Counted from the first letter of the stretch, positions 14,372-22,220 are shown. The stretch is DNA of 28,119 bases from CAIOSQ01 sp044359885 (GCA_044359885.1 JBIKLI010000016.1:1-28119); one strand, 5' to 3'. The notes: a model not told the origin generated them from the letters alone. Numbers and translations are program-made.

Positions 14372-14905
14372 ATGCCGCGCGGCCGCGGCGTCGATCCCGC
14401 GTCGCTGCCCTATCGCCGCGGCGTCGGAATCGCGTTGTTCGACCGCCGCGGCCTCGTCTTCGTGGCGACGCGCATCGACACGCCCGGCGACGCCTGGCAG
14501 ATGCCGCAGGGCGGGATCGACGCGGGCGAGGCGCCCCGCGACGCCGCCTTCCGCGAACTGGCGGAGGAGACGGGCATCGCGCATGCCGGCTATCTGGGCG
14601 AGAGCGACGACTGGATCCCCTACGATCTGCCGCGACATCTGGTCGGCAAGGCCTGGCGCGGGCGCTATCGCGGCCAGATGCAGAAATGGTTCGCGCTCGC
14701 CTTCCTGGGCGAGGACCGCGACATCGACCTTCGGGCGTCGCGCCATCCGGAATTCTCGGCCTGGCGCTGGGTCCCGCTGGCCGAGACCCCGGCGCTGATC
14801 GTCCCCTTCAAGCGCGATCTCTATGCCCGGGTCGCGGCCGAGTTCGCCGGCTATGCCGTGCCGCGCCCGGCCGGCGACGCACAACCCGCAAGGAGCGGAA
14901 GATGA
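14372..14905 (+). CDS. rppH: RNA pyrophosphohydrolase (Nudix)
   Basis: A 177-aa Nudix hydrolase of RppH type that removes pyrophosphate from 5'-triphosphate RNA ends and so opens transcripts to RNase E-type decay; it may also cut dinucleoside polyphosphates. The start YRRGVGIALFDRRGLVFVATR and the WQMPQGGID strand are RppH/NudH hallmarks. The full Nudix box G-x5-E-x7-REUxEExGU spans residues 47-69, with E65 and E66 as metal ligands. WRGRYRGQMQKWFALAF also matches the family. The ATG at 14372 is 11 bases after the ctpA stop. The stop overlaps the next gene's start as ATGA, so the RraA-like protein is translated in tandem. Confidence 0.94.
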   Translation: MPRGRGVDPASLPYRRGVGIALFDRRGLVFVATRIDTPGDAWQMPQGGIDAGEAPRDAAFRELAEETGIAHAGYLGESDDWIPYDLPRHLVGKAWRGRYRGQMQKWFALAFLGEDRDIDLRASRHPEFSAWRWVPLAETPALIVPFKRDLYARVAAEFAGYAVPRPAGDAQPARSGR

Positions 14906-15555
14906 GCGACGACGACATCGTGGCCCGGCTGGGCCGTCTCTACACCTCGGCCGTGCACGACGTGATGCGCGGCCTGGGCCATGAGCGCTGCGTTCTGCCG
15001 CCGCGCATCCGCCCGATCGAGCCGGGCGGACGGCTGTGCGGCCGGGTCTGGACGGTCAGCGGCCATGTCGACCGCACCCGCAGCGCCGACGACACGCTGC
15101 TCGCCTGGACCGGGCTGCTGTCGAAGGCGCCCGCGGGCCACATCGTGGTCTGCCAGCCGCAGAACGACTGGATCGCGCTGATGGGCGAGCTGTCGGCCAA
15201 CGCGCTGAAGCTCAAGGGCGTGCTGGGCTATGTCGTCGACGGCGGCACGCGCGACGTCGATCTGACCCGCGCGATCGGCTTTCCCGTGTGGTGCAGCTTC
15301 TACACGCCCACCGACATCGTCGCGCGCTGGATGCCCGACCGCTTCGGCGAGCCGGTGACGATCGGCGACGCGACGATCTGCACCGGCGACGTGCTGCTGG
15401 CCGACACCGACGGCATCGTCGTCGTGCCCGCCGCGATCGCCGCCGACGTCGTCGCCCGCACCGAAGCCGTCGCCGCGACCGAGAACAAGGTCCGCACCGC
15501 CATCCTCGGCGGCATGGACCCCCAGGCCGCCTACGTCACCTACCGCAAATTCTGA
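14902..15555 (+). CDS. RraA-family protein (HMG/oxaloacetate aldolase type or RNase E regulator homologue)
   Basis: A 217-aa RraA-fold protein. The N-terminal helix LYTSAVHDVMRGLG and the strand RPIEPGGRLCGRVWTV are typical. The motif GVLGYVVDGGTRDVDL, with G-x-R-D, is the pyruvate and metal-binding signature of 4-hydroxy-4-methyl-2-oxoglutarate/oxaloacetate aldolases in this family. GDVLLADTDGIVVVP closes the core. In E. coli RraA itself binds and inhibits RNase E, but most relatives with the GTRD-type motif are aldolases, so I favour an enzyme. The ATG at 14902, after AGGAGCGGAA, overlaps the rppH stop by four bases. It is the last gene of the run, and palindrome copy 3 follows it. Confidence 0.88.
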   Translation: MSDDDIVARLGRLYTSAVHDVMRGLGHERCVLPPRIRPIEPGGRLCGRVWTVSGHVDRTRSADDTLLAWTGLLSKAPAGHIVVCQPQNDWIALMGELSANALKLKGVLGYVVDGGTRDVDLTRAIGFPVWCSFYTPTDIVARWMPDRFGEPVTIGDATICTGDVLLADTDGIVVVPAAIAADVVARTEAVAATENKVRTAILGGMDPQAAYVTYRKF

Positions 15556-15567
15556 CGCTGGGGTCCA

Positions 15568-15597
15568 GGGGTCCGACCCCACTTGGGTCAGACCCCC
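15568..15597. repeat. Dispersed palindrome, copy 3 (tandem pair)
   Basis: GGGGTC-C-GACCCC at 15568-15580 is followed after four bases by GGGTC-A-GACCCCC at 15585-15597. A further GGGGTCC begins at 15560. It fills most of the gap between the RraA-family gene and the amidase, and ends 40 bases before the amidase start. Confidence 0.75.
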
Positions 15598-15627
15598 GAT
15601 GCCAGACGCCACCACGCCACCCCCACC

Positions 15628-15633
15628 GGAGGA
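15628..15633 (+). promoter_or_regulatory. Ribosome binding site deciding the amidase start
   Basis: GGAGGA ends four bases before the ATG at 15638. An ATG in the same frame at 15599 lies directly at the edge of the palindromic repeat and would add a Pro-rich 13-residue leader, so I consider it spurious. Confidence 0.75.
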
Positions 15634-15637
15634 CCCC

Positions 15638-17137
15638 ATGACCGCAAACGCCCTCGCGATGAGCTGGGAAGAATGGATGCGCCACGACGCCACCAGCCTC
15701 GCGGCCCTGGTGCGCTCGGGCCAGCTGGCCGCCCATGAGGCGACAGTCCAGGCCGCAGCCGGCGTGGCGCGGGTCGATGGCCGGCTCAACGGCGTGCTGG
15801 AGCTGTTCGAGGACGTCGTCGCGGATCCCCAGACCGACCGGCCCAGCCGTTCGGGCCGGCTCCACGGCGTGCCGATCTTCCTCAAGGATCTGGGCTCCCG
15901 GCTGAAGGGGCGGCGCCAGGAATCGGGGACGAAGCTTCTGGCCGGCAACGTGGCGAAGGACACCGATCCGCTGGTCGAGAATTTCCTCGCCGCCGGGCTG
16001 GTGCCGATCGGCCGCTCGACGACGCCCGAATTCGGCATGACCTTCGACACCTGCACCAGCTATCTCGGCCATGTCCATGTCACGCGCAATCCCTGGAACA
16101 CCGAGCGCACGCCCGGCGGCTCCTCGGGCGGCTCGGCGGCGATGGTCGCCGCCGGCGTGACGCCGATCAGCATGGCCAGCGACGGCGGCGGCTCGACCCG
16201 CATCCCCGCCTCGTTCTGCGGCCTGGTCGGGCTCAAGGCCTCGCGCGGACGCATGGCGATGCCGCTGGCCCACAACGAATTCACCTGGCGCATCGCGGTC
16301 GAGGGCGTGGTGACGCGCAGCGTGCGCGACAGCGCCACGGCGCTCGACTATCTGGCGCGAGCGCCCAACGGCGGCAGCTTCTATCCGATGCAGCGCTTCG
16401 AGGGCTCCTATGCCGAGGCGATCGCGCGGCCGCCGGGGCGCCTGCGCGTGGCGCTGTCGACCGGCGCCTGGGGCCGGCAGGGCGCCTGCGACCCCGAGGT
16501 CGCGGCGAAGATCCACGGCCTCGCCCGGCTGCTCGGCGAGCTGCGCCACGACGTCGACGAGATCGACGACGCGAAGCTCTGCGACTGGAACGCGATGTGG
16601 AGCGGCTATCTCACGCAATGGGTGTGCGGGCGCGTGCTCTACCAGCCGATCGCGGAGACCGGCGGCATGGACGGGCCGGGCATGCTGGCCGCGCTGACGC
16701 CGATGGTCCGTCGCCATTTCGAGGCGGCGCAGCGCTACACCACGCTCGATCTCTACAAGGCCATGGCCTGCAACAACGTCGTCACCCGCGCCTTCGGCCG
16801 GGCGCTCGATGCCTGGGACCTGCTGCTCTGCCCGACGCTGGCCGTGCGCGTGCCGCGCGCCAACGGCCCCTACAGCCTGCTCAACGACGAGCCGCTGGAC
16901 GGCTGGCTGGACCGCATCTCCGCGGCCTGCCGCTACACCATGCCCGGCAACGAATCCGGCCTGCCGGGGATCTCGATCCCCGTCGGCCTCGATTCCGACG
17001 GGCTGCCGGTGGGCGCGATGCTCTACGCCAATTTCGGCCGCGAGGACCTGCTGCTGCGCGTGGCCGCCCAGATCGAGGCCGCGAAGCCGGAATGGTTCGC
17101 GCGCACGCCGCCGCTGAGCGTGGTCACGCCGGGCTGA
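15638..17137 (+). CDS. Amidase-signature-family hydrolase
   Basis: A 499-aa amidase-signature enzyme, normal in length. The Ser-cisSer-Lys triad is clear: K83 (GVPIFLKDLG), S162 in the GGSSGGS motif (160-166) and S186 in SDGGGSTRIPASFCGLVGLK. The start region SLAALVRSGQLAAHE is also typical. Such enzymes release ammonia or an amine from aliphatic or aromatic amides, and some act on aryl acylamides or nylon oligomers; the substrate cannot be predicted. The cell location is probably cytoplasmic, as no signal peptide is visible. It is convergent with the reductase gene, and its TGA lies in one arm of a shared inverted repeat. Confidence 0.93.
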   Translation: MTANALAMSWEEWMRHDATSLAALVRSGQLAAHEATVQAAAGVARVDGRLNGVLELFEDVVADPQTDRPSRSGRLHGVPIFLKDLGSRLKGRRQESGTKLLAGNVAKDTDPLVENFLAAGLVPIGRSTTPEFGMTFDTCTSYLGHVHVTRNPWNTERTPGGSSGGSAAMVAAGVTPISMASDGGGSTRIPASFCGLVGLKASRGRMAMPLAHNEFTWRIAVEGVVTRSVRDSATALDYLARAPNGGSFYPMQRFEGSYAEAIARPPGRLRVALSTGAWGRQGACDPEVAAKIHGLARLLGELRHDVDEIDDAKLCDWNAMWSGYLTQWVCGRVLYQPIAETGGMDGPGMLAALTPMVRRHFEAAQRYTTLDLYKAMACNNVVTRAFGRALDAWDLLLCPTLAVRVPRANGPYSLLNDEPLDGWLDRISAACRYTMPGNESGLPGISIPVGLDSDGLPVGAMLYANFGREDLLLRVAAQIEAAKPEWFARTPPLSVVTPG

Positions 17138-17167
17138 GCGACGCGCGACGCGGGCCGGCGCTCAGCC
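17132..17167. terminator. Inverted repeat holding the stop codons of two convergent genes
   Basis: GGCTGAGCG (17132-17140) and CGCTCAGCC (17159-17167) are perfect 9-bp inverted arms around an 18-base GC-rich loop. The amidase TGA (17135-17137) is in one arm and the reductase stop (TCA at 17162-17164) in the other. No T-run follows. The design matches the one at 7969-7991. Confidence 0.45.
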
Positions 17168-18196
17168 GCCCGCGTCGCGCATCAGCGCCTGCTTCTCCGC
17201 CTCGGTGTAGAAGGCGTCGGCGTGGCAGTCGCCGCGCGCCATGCCCAGCCGCGCGAGCGCGTCGACGCAGCTTTCGACCATCGGCGGCGGCCCGGCCAGA
17301 TAGGCCTTCCAGCCGTCGAGATCGCCGAGATCGGCGGCGAGCGCGTCGGCGAGGAAGCCGGTGCGCCGCGCGGTCGGCCCGTCCGGCGCGGACAGCACGG
17401 GAATGACCGCGAGATTGGGATGGCGCGCGGCCAGCGCCGCGAAATGGTCGAGCAGATAGAGGTCGCGCTCGGCGCGCGCGCCGACATAGAGCCGGATCGG
17501 CTGGCGCGCGCCTGCGTCCAGCGCGGTCTCGACGATCGACTTGACCGGCGCCAGGCCGGAGCCGCCGGCGACGGCCAGGATCGGCCCGGCATGGCGCCGG
17601 CGCCAGGACGAGGTCCCCATCGGCCCGGCGACCGCGACCGCATCGCCGACCTTCAGCCGCTCGCGGACATGCGGCGTCACCGCGCCGCCTGCCACCAGAC
17701 GGACATGGAATTCCAGCAGCGCCTCGTCCGGCCGGCTGGCCATGGAATAGTCGCGCGGCGGCAGGCCCGCGAAGCGCAGGCTGGCGAACTGCCCGGCAGA
17801 GAAGGCGAAGGGCCCGCCCGACACGATCTCCAGCCGCAGCCGGCGGATGTCGTGGGTCAGGTCGTCGATCGCCGCGACGCGGCAGGACAATTCGCGCGCC
17901 GGATGCGCCTCGAGCTCGCCGGTCTCGAGCAGCGCGACGGTGCAGTCCTCGACCGGCATCGCCCGGCAGCCCAGGATCATGCCCTGCAGCCGCTCGCCCT
18001 CGTCCAGCGCGAAGTCCGAATACGGCGCCAGCGCCACGCCGCCCGCGACCAGCGCGCATTTGCACGCCCCGCAATTGCCCGACTGGCAGCCGAAGGGGAA
18101 AGGCAGGCCGCTGCGCAGGGCGGCGTCGAGGATCGTCTCGCCGGGCTCGACCGCGATCTCGGCGTCGAGGCCGCGAATGGTGACCGCATGGCTCAT
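17162..18196 (-). CDS. Ferredoxin-FAD-NAD(P)H oxidoreductase (2Fe-2S reductase component)
   Basis: A 344-aa three-domain electron-transfer protein. An N-terminal plant-type [2Fe-2S] domain has C37, C42, C45 and C77 (C-x4-C-x2-C-x31-C). An FAD domain follows with RDYSMAS (R-x-Y-S type). The C-terminal NAD(P) domain has GGSGLAPVKSI and LAGPPPMVES. The order matches phenol hydroxylase P5, benzoate dioxygenase reductase, methane monooxygenase component C and the AscD/RfbI reductases. It passes electrons from NAD(P)H to an oxygenase or dehydratase. No such partner is encoded in the window. A GGAGGT ribosome site at 18205-18210 supports the ATG at 18194-18196. The gene is divergent from the acyl-CoA ligase across 133 bases, which may hold shared promoters. 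Confidence 0.92.
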   Translation of the reverse strand: MSHAVTIRGLDAEIAVEPGETILDAALRSGLPFPFGCQSGNCGACKCALVAGGVALAPYSDFALDEGERLQGMILGCRAMPVEDCTVALLETGELEAHPARELSCRVAAIDDLTHDIRRLRLEIVSGGPFAFSAGQFASLRFAGLPPRDYSMASRPDEALLEFHVRLVAGGAVTPHVRERLKVGDAVAVAGPMGTSSWRRRHAGPILAVAGGSGLAPVKSIVETALDAGARQPIRLYVGARAERDLYLLDHFAALAARHPNLAVIPVLSAPDGPTARRTGFLADALAADLGDLDGWKAYLAGPPPMVESCVDALARLGMARGDCHADAFYTEAEKQALMRDAGG

Positions 18197-18329
18197 CAGG
18201 TTGGACCTCCCGCTGCGCGCAGGCTTTGCGCTAGTCTTGTCGCCCAGACGAGGGGCGGCGGGTGCTTATAGAGCCGAATTGCGGGCGCGGGAACCGCCGG
18301 CCGGTCAGGCCGGGGGGACGGGCTCGCGC

Positions 18330-19865
18330 ATGCTGATCGGCGACATCCTGGCGCGCAGCGCGCGCGCGGCCCCCGGCGCCCCCGCGCTGATCGACGGCGA
18401 CGCGCGCATGACCTATGGCGAATTCGACGCCGCCTGCACCCGGCTGGCGCAGGGCCTCGTCGCCGCGGGCTTCGCCAGGGGCATGCGCCTGGGCGCGATG
18501 ATGACGAACCGGCTCGAGTACGCGCTGCTGTTCTTCGCCGCCGCCCGCGCCGGGCTGGTGCTGGCCAATCTTTCCACCCGCAGCGGCGGACGCGATCTCG
18601 CCTACATGATCGGCAAGGCCGGGATCCGCGCGCTGGCGATCCAGCACGACCTGCTGCCGCGGCTTGCCGAGGCGCTGGAACAGGGCGTCGCCGCACCCGA
18701 AGCGATCGTGGTCGGCGGCCCGGACGGCGACGGCCTGGCGGCGCTGGCCGCGCGCGGCGCGGCCGGCGGCGCAGCCCTGCCGGCGCTCGATCCGGATGAC
18801 CTGCTGTCGCTCAACTTCACCGGCGGCACGACCGGCCGGCCCAAGGCGGTCGCGGTCACCCATCGCGCGCGCGTCGCCAGCATCGAGGCCGGGCGCGCGC
18901 TGCTCGGCCTCGCGCCGCAGGACGTGTCGGTCGTCGCCACGCCGATGTTCCACACGGTCGGGCTGCATGTCTGGTTCGGCGCCACGATCGGCGCCGGCGC
19001 CTGCGCGGTGCCGCTGGCGGGCTGGGACGCCGAGCGCTTCATGCGCCTCGCCGAGCGCCACCGCGCCACGGCGGCGCTGTTCGTGCCGACCCAGATCAGC
19101 GACGTCCTGCGCAGCCCCGGCTTCCTGCCCGAGCGCCTCGCGACCCTGCGCAAGATCCATTTCGCGGGCGCCCCGATGCATGGCCCGCTGCTCGACCGGC
19201 TGCAGGCCGAGCTGCCCTGGGCGGTGCCGGTCGAGCATTACGGCCAGTCGGAGACCGGGCCGATCGCGCTGCGGCCGCCGGAATGGAACGCCGCCAAGCG
19301 CGGCACGGTCGGCCGCGCCGTCGCCGGGGTCGAGATCTGCGTCGTCGACCGCGAGGGCCGCGCGCTGCCGCCGGGCGCGATCGGCGAGGTGCTGACGCGC
19401 GGGCCCAATCTGCTGCGCGAGTACTGGGACGATCCGGAGCAGACAAGCGAGGCCTTCCGCTTCGGCGATGGCTGGCTCGCCACCGGCGACATGGGCTTCC
19501 TCGATGCGGACGGCTTCCTCACCCTGGTCGACCGCGCCAAGGACATGATCGTCTCGGGCGGCGAGAACATCTATCCGGTGGAGCTGGAGACGGCGCTGCT
19601 GCGCCATCCGGCGGTGGTCGAATGCGCCGTCTTCGGCATCCCCGACGATCACTGGGGAGAGGTGCCGGTCGCCCATGTCGTGCTGCGGCCGGGGGCTTCC
19701 GCCTCGGCGCAGGAACTGATCGCGCTCGCCGAGCGCGAGACCGCGCGCTGGAAGCGCCCGCGCGTGGTCGAGTTCGTCGCCGCCCTGCCGCGCACCCCGG
19801 TCGGCAAGATCCAGAAGAACCTCCTGCGCGAGCCCTACTGGTCCCACCGCGACCGCCGCATCTGA
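18330..19865 (+). CDS. AMP-dependent acyl-CoA synthetase/ligase
   Basis: A 511-aa ANL-superfamily enzyme that would activate a carboxylic acid with ATP and join it to CoA. The nucleotide-binding P-loop-like motif is FTGGTTGRPKAV (163-174). Further motifs are YGQSETGP (A5), ATGDMGF (A7), DRAKDMIVSGGENIYPVE (A8 hinge), and PVGKIQKN with the C-terminal catalytic lysine. The TPMFHTVGLH segment is typical of medium-chain or aromatic acid CoA ligases. The acid is unknown; an aromatic acid would fit the divergently transcribed oxygenase-type reductase, but that is speculation. The ATG at 18330 precedes LIGDILARSARAAPGAPAL, the usual start. The gene ends 24 bases before palindrome copy 4. Confidence 0.92.
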   Translation: MLIGDILARSARAAPGAPALIDGDARMTYGEFDAACTRLAQGLVAAGFARGMRLGAMMTNRLEYALLFFAAARAGLVLANLSTRSGGRDLAYMIGKAGIRALAIQHDLLPRLAEALEQGVAAPEAIVVGGPDGDGLAALAARGAAGGAALPALDPDDLLSLNFTGGTTGRPKAVAVTHRARVASIEAGRALLGLAPQDVSVVATPMFHTVGLHVWFGATIGAGACAVPLAGWDAERFMRLAERHRATAALFVPTQISDVLRSPGFLPERLATLRKIHFAGAPMHGPLLDRLQAELPWAVPVEHYGQSETGPIALRPPEWNAAKRGTVGRAVAGVEICVVDREGRALPPGAIGEVLTRGPNLLREYWDDPEQTSEAFRFGDGWLATGDMGFLDADGFLTLVDRAKDMIVSGGENIYPVELETALLRHPAVVECAVFGIPDDHWGEVPVAHVVLRPGASASAQELIALAERETARWKRPRVVEFVAALPRTPVGKIQKNLLREPYWSHRDRRI

Positions 19866-19888
19866 CGCAGGGGTCTCAAGGGGCGCCA

Positions 19889-19901
19889 GGGGTCAGACCC
19901 C
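19889..19901. repeat. Dispersed palindrome GGGGTC-A-GACCCC, copy 4, overlapping a stop codon
   Basis: Perfect 13-base palindrome between two convergent genes. Read on the minus strand, its GGGGTCTGA supplies the last codons (Gly, Val) and the TGA of the glycosyltransferase. A second CAGGGGTC lies at 19868-19875, 19 bases to the left of the matching CAGGGGTC at 19887-19894. Confidence 0.75.
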
Positions 19902-20621
19902 TTGGTCGTGCTCCGGCCGGATCGCGCGGCGCTGCAGCCACATCACGCCGAACAGGTCGACGATGCCGACGAAGAGCCGGTTCATGACGCCGTATTTCGA
20001 GCGTCCGGCCGCGCGCGGGCGGTGGTTCACCCGCTGGTTGACGACCGTGCCGCCCGTGCGCCGCACCAGCGCCGGCAGGAAGCGATGCATGTGGTCGAAG
20101 GCCGGCAGGGCGAGGAAGGTGTCGCGCCGGAAGACCTTGAGCCCGCAGCCGGTGTCGGGCGTACGGTCGCCCAGCAGCGCGCCGCGCACGGCGTTGGCCA
20201 GGCGCGAAGACAGCCGCTTGAGCGCGGTGTCGCGCCGGCGCGCGCGCCAGCCGGCGACCAGCGCCGGCGCGTCGGCGGCCTGGGCACGGGCAAACAGCGC
20301 CGGGATGTCGGCCGGATCGTTCTGGCCGTCGCCGTCCAGCGTCGCGATCCAGGTCCCGCGCGCGGCGCGGATGCCGGTGACCAGCGCCGCCGACTGCCCG
20401 GCGCTGCGCCGGTGCCGGAGGACGCGCAGCATCGGCAGCTTTCCGCGCGCCGCCGCCAGCCGCGCCGGCGTCGCGTCGCCGCTGCCGTCGTCGACATAGA
20501 CGATCTCGAAATCCCGTCCGGCCAGCGCCGCGACGATCTCGGCGAGCAGAGGGTCGATGTTCTCCGCCTCGTCGCGCACGGGCACGACCACGGAGATCTC
20601 GGGGCTGGAAACATTCGTCAT
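19893..20621 (-). CDS. Family 2 glycosyltransferase, polyprenyl-phosphate sugar type
   Basis: A 242-aa GT-A fold transferase. The N-terminus SVVVPVRDEAENIDPLL, nucleotide-binding VYVDDGSGD (DD at 44-45) and metal-binding LDGDGQNDP (96-98) are canonical. GCGLKVFRRDTFLALPAFDHMHRFLP and the ending SKYGVMNRLFVGIVDLFGVMWLQRR resemble DPM1/ArnC-type enzymes that load a sugar onto a polyprenyl phosphate at the inner membrane. Unlike ArnC there are no two C-terminal transmembrane helices, so this is the short DPM1-like form with one membrane-associated helix. The last residues and the stop come from palindrome copy 4. The start is the ATG at 20619-20621. It is transcribed alone, divergent from the aldehyde dehydrogenase. 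Confidence 0.9.
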   Translation of the reverse strand: MTNVSSPEISVVVPVRDEAENIDPLLAEIVAALAGRDFEIVYVDDGSGDATPARLAAARGKLPMLRVLRHRRSAGQSAALVTGIRAARGTWIATLDGDGQNDPADIPALFARAQAADAPALVAGWRARRRDTALKRLSSRLANAVRGALLGDRTPDTGCGLKVFRRDTFLALPAFDHMHRFLPALVRRTGGTVVNQRVNHRPRAAGRSKYGVMNRLFVGIVDLFGVMWLQRRAIRPEHDQGV

Positions 20622-20699
20622 GACAGGACCGTCCGCGCTTCTACCAGAATTCCCGCCCGCATGTAGCCCCGCGATGCCTCCCACGGGGTCTTGCGCCGA

Positions 20700-20715
20700 C
20701 AGGGTCTGACCCCTG
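20700..20715. repeat. Dispersed palindrome, copy 5 (opposite orientation)
   Basis: GGGTC-T-GACCC (20702-20712) within CAGGGTCTGACCCCTG; on the minus strand the centre is A, as in copies 1, 2 and 4. GGGGTC also occurs at 20685-20690. It sits between the divergent glycosyltransferase and aldehyde dehydrogenase genes. Confidence 0.65.
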
Positions 20716-20768
20716 CGCCAGCGCCGGGGGTTTGGGGTAGGATGCGGGGGAGATTTCGGGGGGTGCCG

Positions 20769-22220
20769 ATGACGATGGTCCTGCCGCCGGCGAAGCTGTT
20801 CGTGGGGGGCGCGTGGTGCGAGAGCGAGGACGGGCGACGGATCGAGGTCGTCAATCCGTCGGACGGGGCCGTGTTCGCGGCGATCGCGCGCGGCGGCGCG
20901 CGCGACGTCGATGCGGCCGTGCGCGCGGCGCGCGCGGCGGCCGAGGGCGCCTGGGGGCGGATGCCGGCGGCGGAGCGCGGCCGCGTGCTGACCCGGCTGG
21001 CGCGCGCGGTCCAGGACGACCACGAGACGATCGCGCGGCTCGAATCCGCCGACACCGGCAAACCGCTGCGCCAGGGCCGCGCCGACGCGACCGCGCTGGC
21101 CCGATATTTCGAGTATTACGGCGCCGCCGCCGACAAGCTGCATGGCGAGACCATCCCGTTCCTCGACGGCTACACGGTGATGACGTTCTGGGAGCCGCAC
21201 GGCGTCACCGGCCACATCATCCCCTGGAACTACCCCTCGCAGATCTTCGGCCGCTCGGTCGGCGCGGCGCTGGCGGTCGGCAATGCCTGCGTGGTGAAGC
21301 CCGCGGAGGAGGCCTGCCTCGCCATCCTGCGCATCGCCGAACTGGGCCAGGCGGCCGGGCTGCCGCCGGGCGCGCTCAACGTCGTCACCGGCTACGGCGC
21401 CGAGGCCGGGGCCGCGCTCGCGGCGCATCCCGGCATCGACCACATCTCCTTCACCGGCAGCCCCGAGACCGGGGCCGCGGTCCAGGCCGCCGCCGCGCGC
21501 AACAACAAGCCCGTGACCATGGAACTGGGCGGCAAGTCGCCCCAGCTGGTCTTCGCCGACGCCGATCTGGACGCCGCCCTGCCCTTCCTGGTCAACGCCG
21601 CGATCCAGAACGCCGGCCAGACCTGCTCCGCCGGCTCGCGGCTGCTGGTCGAGGAGGCGGCCTACGAACGCGTGCGCGACGCGGTGGCGGCGCGGTTCCG
21701 CCAGCTGCGCGCCGGCCCGTCCGACATGGATCCCGATGTCGGGCCGCTGATCAGCCGGCGCCAGCAGGAGCGCGTCCAGGGCCATCTGGACCGCGCGACG
21801 GCGGACGGGCTTGCGATCGCGGCGCAGGGCCGCATGGCGCCCAACGCGCCGCCAGGCGGGTTCTATGTCCTGCCGACGCTGGTCGACGCGGTGCCGCCGG
21901 CCCATCCGCTGGCCCAGGAGGAGGTCTTCGGCCCGGTCCTGGCGGCGATGCGCTTCGCCGACGAGGCCGAGGCGCTGGCGATCGCCAACGGCACGAGCTA
22001 CGGGCTGGTGGCCAGCGTCTGGACCCGCGACGGCGGGCGCCAGATGCGCCTTGCCCGCGCGCTGCAGGCCGGGCAGGTCTTCGTCAACAATTACGGGGCC
22101 GCAGGCGGCATCGAGCTGCCCTTCGGCGGCGTCAAGCGCTCGGGCTTCGGCCGCGAGAAGGGGTTCGAGGGCATGTATGGCTTCGCCGCGCTCAAGACGG
22201 TCGCGATCCGCCATGGCTGA
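20769..22220 (+). CDS. NAD(P)-dependent aldehyde dehydrogenase
   Basis: A 483-aa ALDH-superfamily enzyme oxidising an aldehyde to its acid. Key residues are N154 (IPWNYPS), K177 (VVKPAE), E252 (TMELGGKSP) and the nucleophile C286 (NAGQTCSAGSR). The NAD fold includes FTGSPETG, and the C-terminal motif is PFGGVKRSGFGREKG. It resembles betaine-aldehyde, aminobutyraldehyde and related dehydrogenases; the substrate is uncertain. The ATG at 20769 gives the normal start (LPPAKLFVGGAW); a GTG two codons earlier is possible. Its stop overlaps the MscS-type channel gene by eight bases, so the two are likely co-transcribed although functionally unrelated. Confidence 0.94.
   Translation: MTMVLPPAKLFVGGAWCESEDGRRIEVVNPSDGAVFAAIARGGARDVDAAVRAARAAAEGAWGRMPAAERGRVLTRLARAVQDDHETIARLESADTGKPLRQGRADATALARYFEYYGAAADKLHGETIPFLDGYTVMTFWEPHGVTGHIIPWNYPSQIFGRSVGAALAVGNACVVKPAEEACLAILRIAELGQAAGLPPGALNVVTGYGAEAGAALAAHPGIDHISFTGSPETGAAVQAAAARNNKPVTMELGGKSPQLVFADADLDAALPFLVNAAIQNAGQTCSAGSRLLVEEAAYERVRDAVAARFRQLRAGPSDMDPDVGPLISRRQQERVQGHLDRATADGLAIAAQGRMAPNAPPGGFYVLPTLVDAVPPAHPLAQEEVFGPVLAAMRFADEAEALAIANGTSYGLVASVWTRDGGRQMRLARALQAGQVFVNNYGAAGGIELPFGGVKRSGFGREKGFEGMYGFAALKTVAIRHG

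Noticed and set aside
18236..18265. Promoter hexamers (TTGTCG and CTTATA) ahead of the acyl-CoA ligase
   Set aside because: The spacing is about 22 bases, too long for a standard promoter, and no other support is visible.
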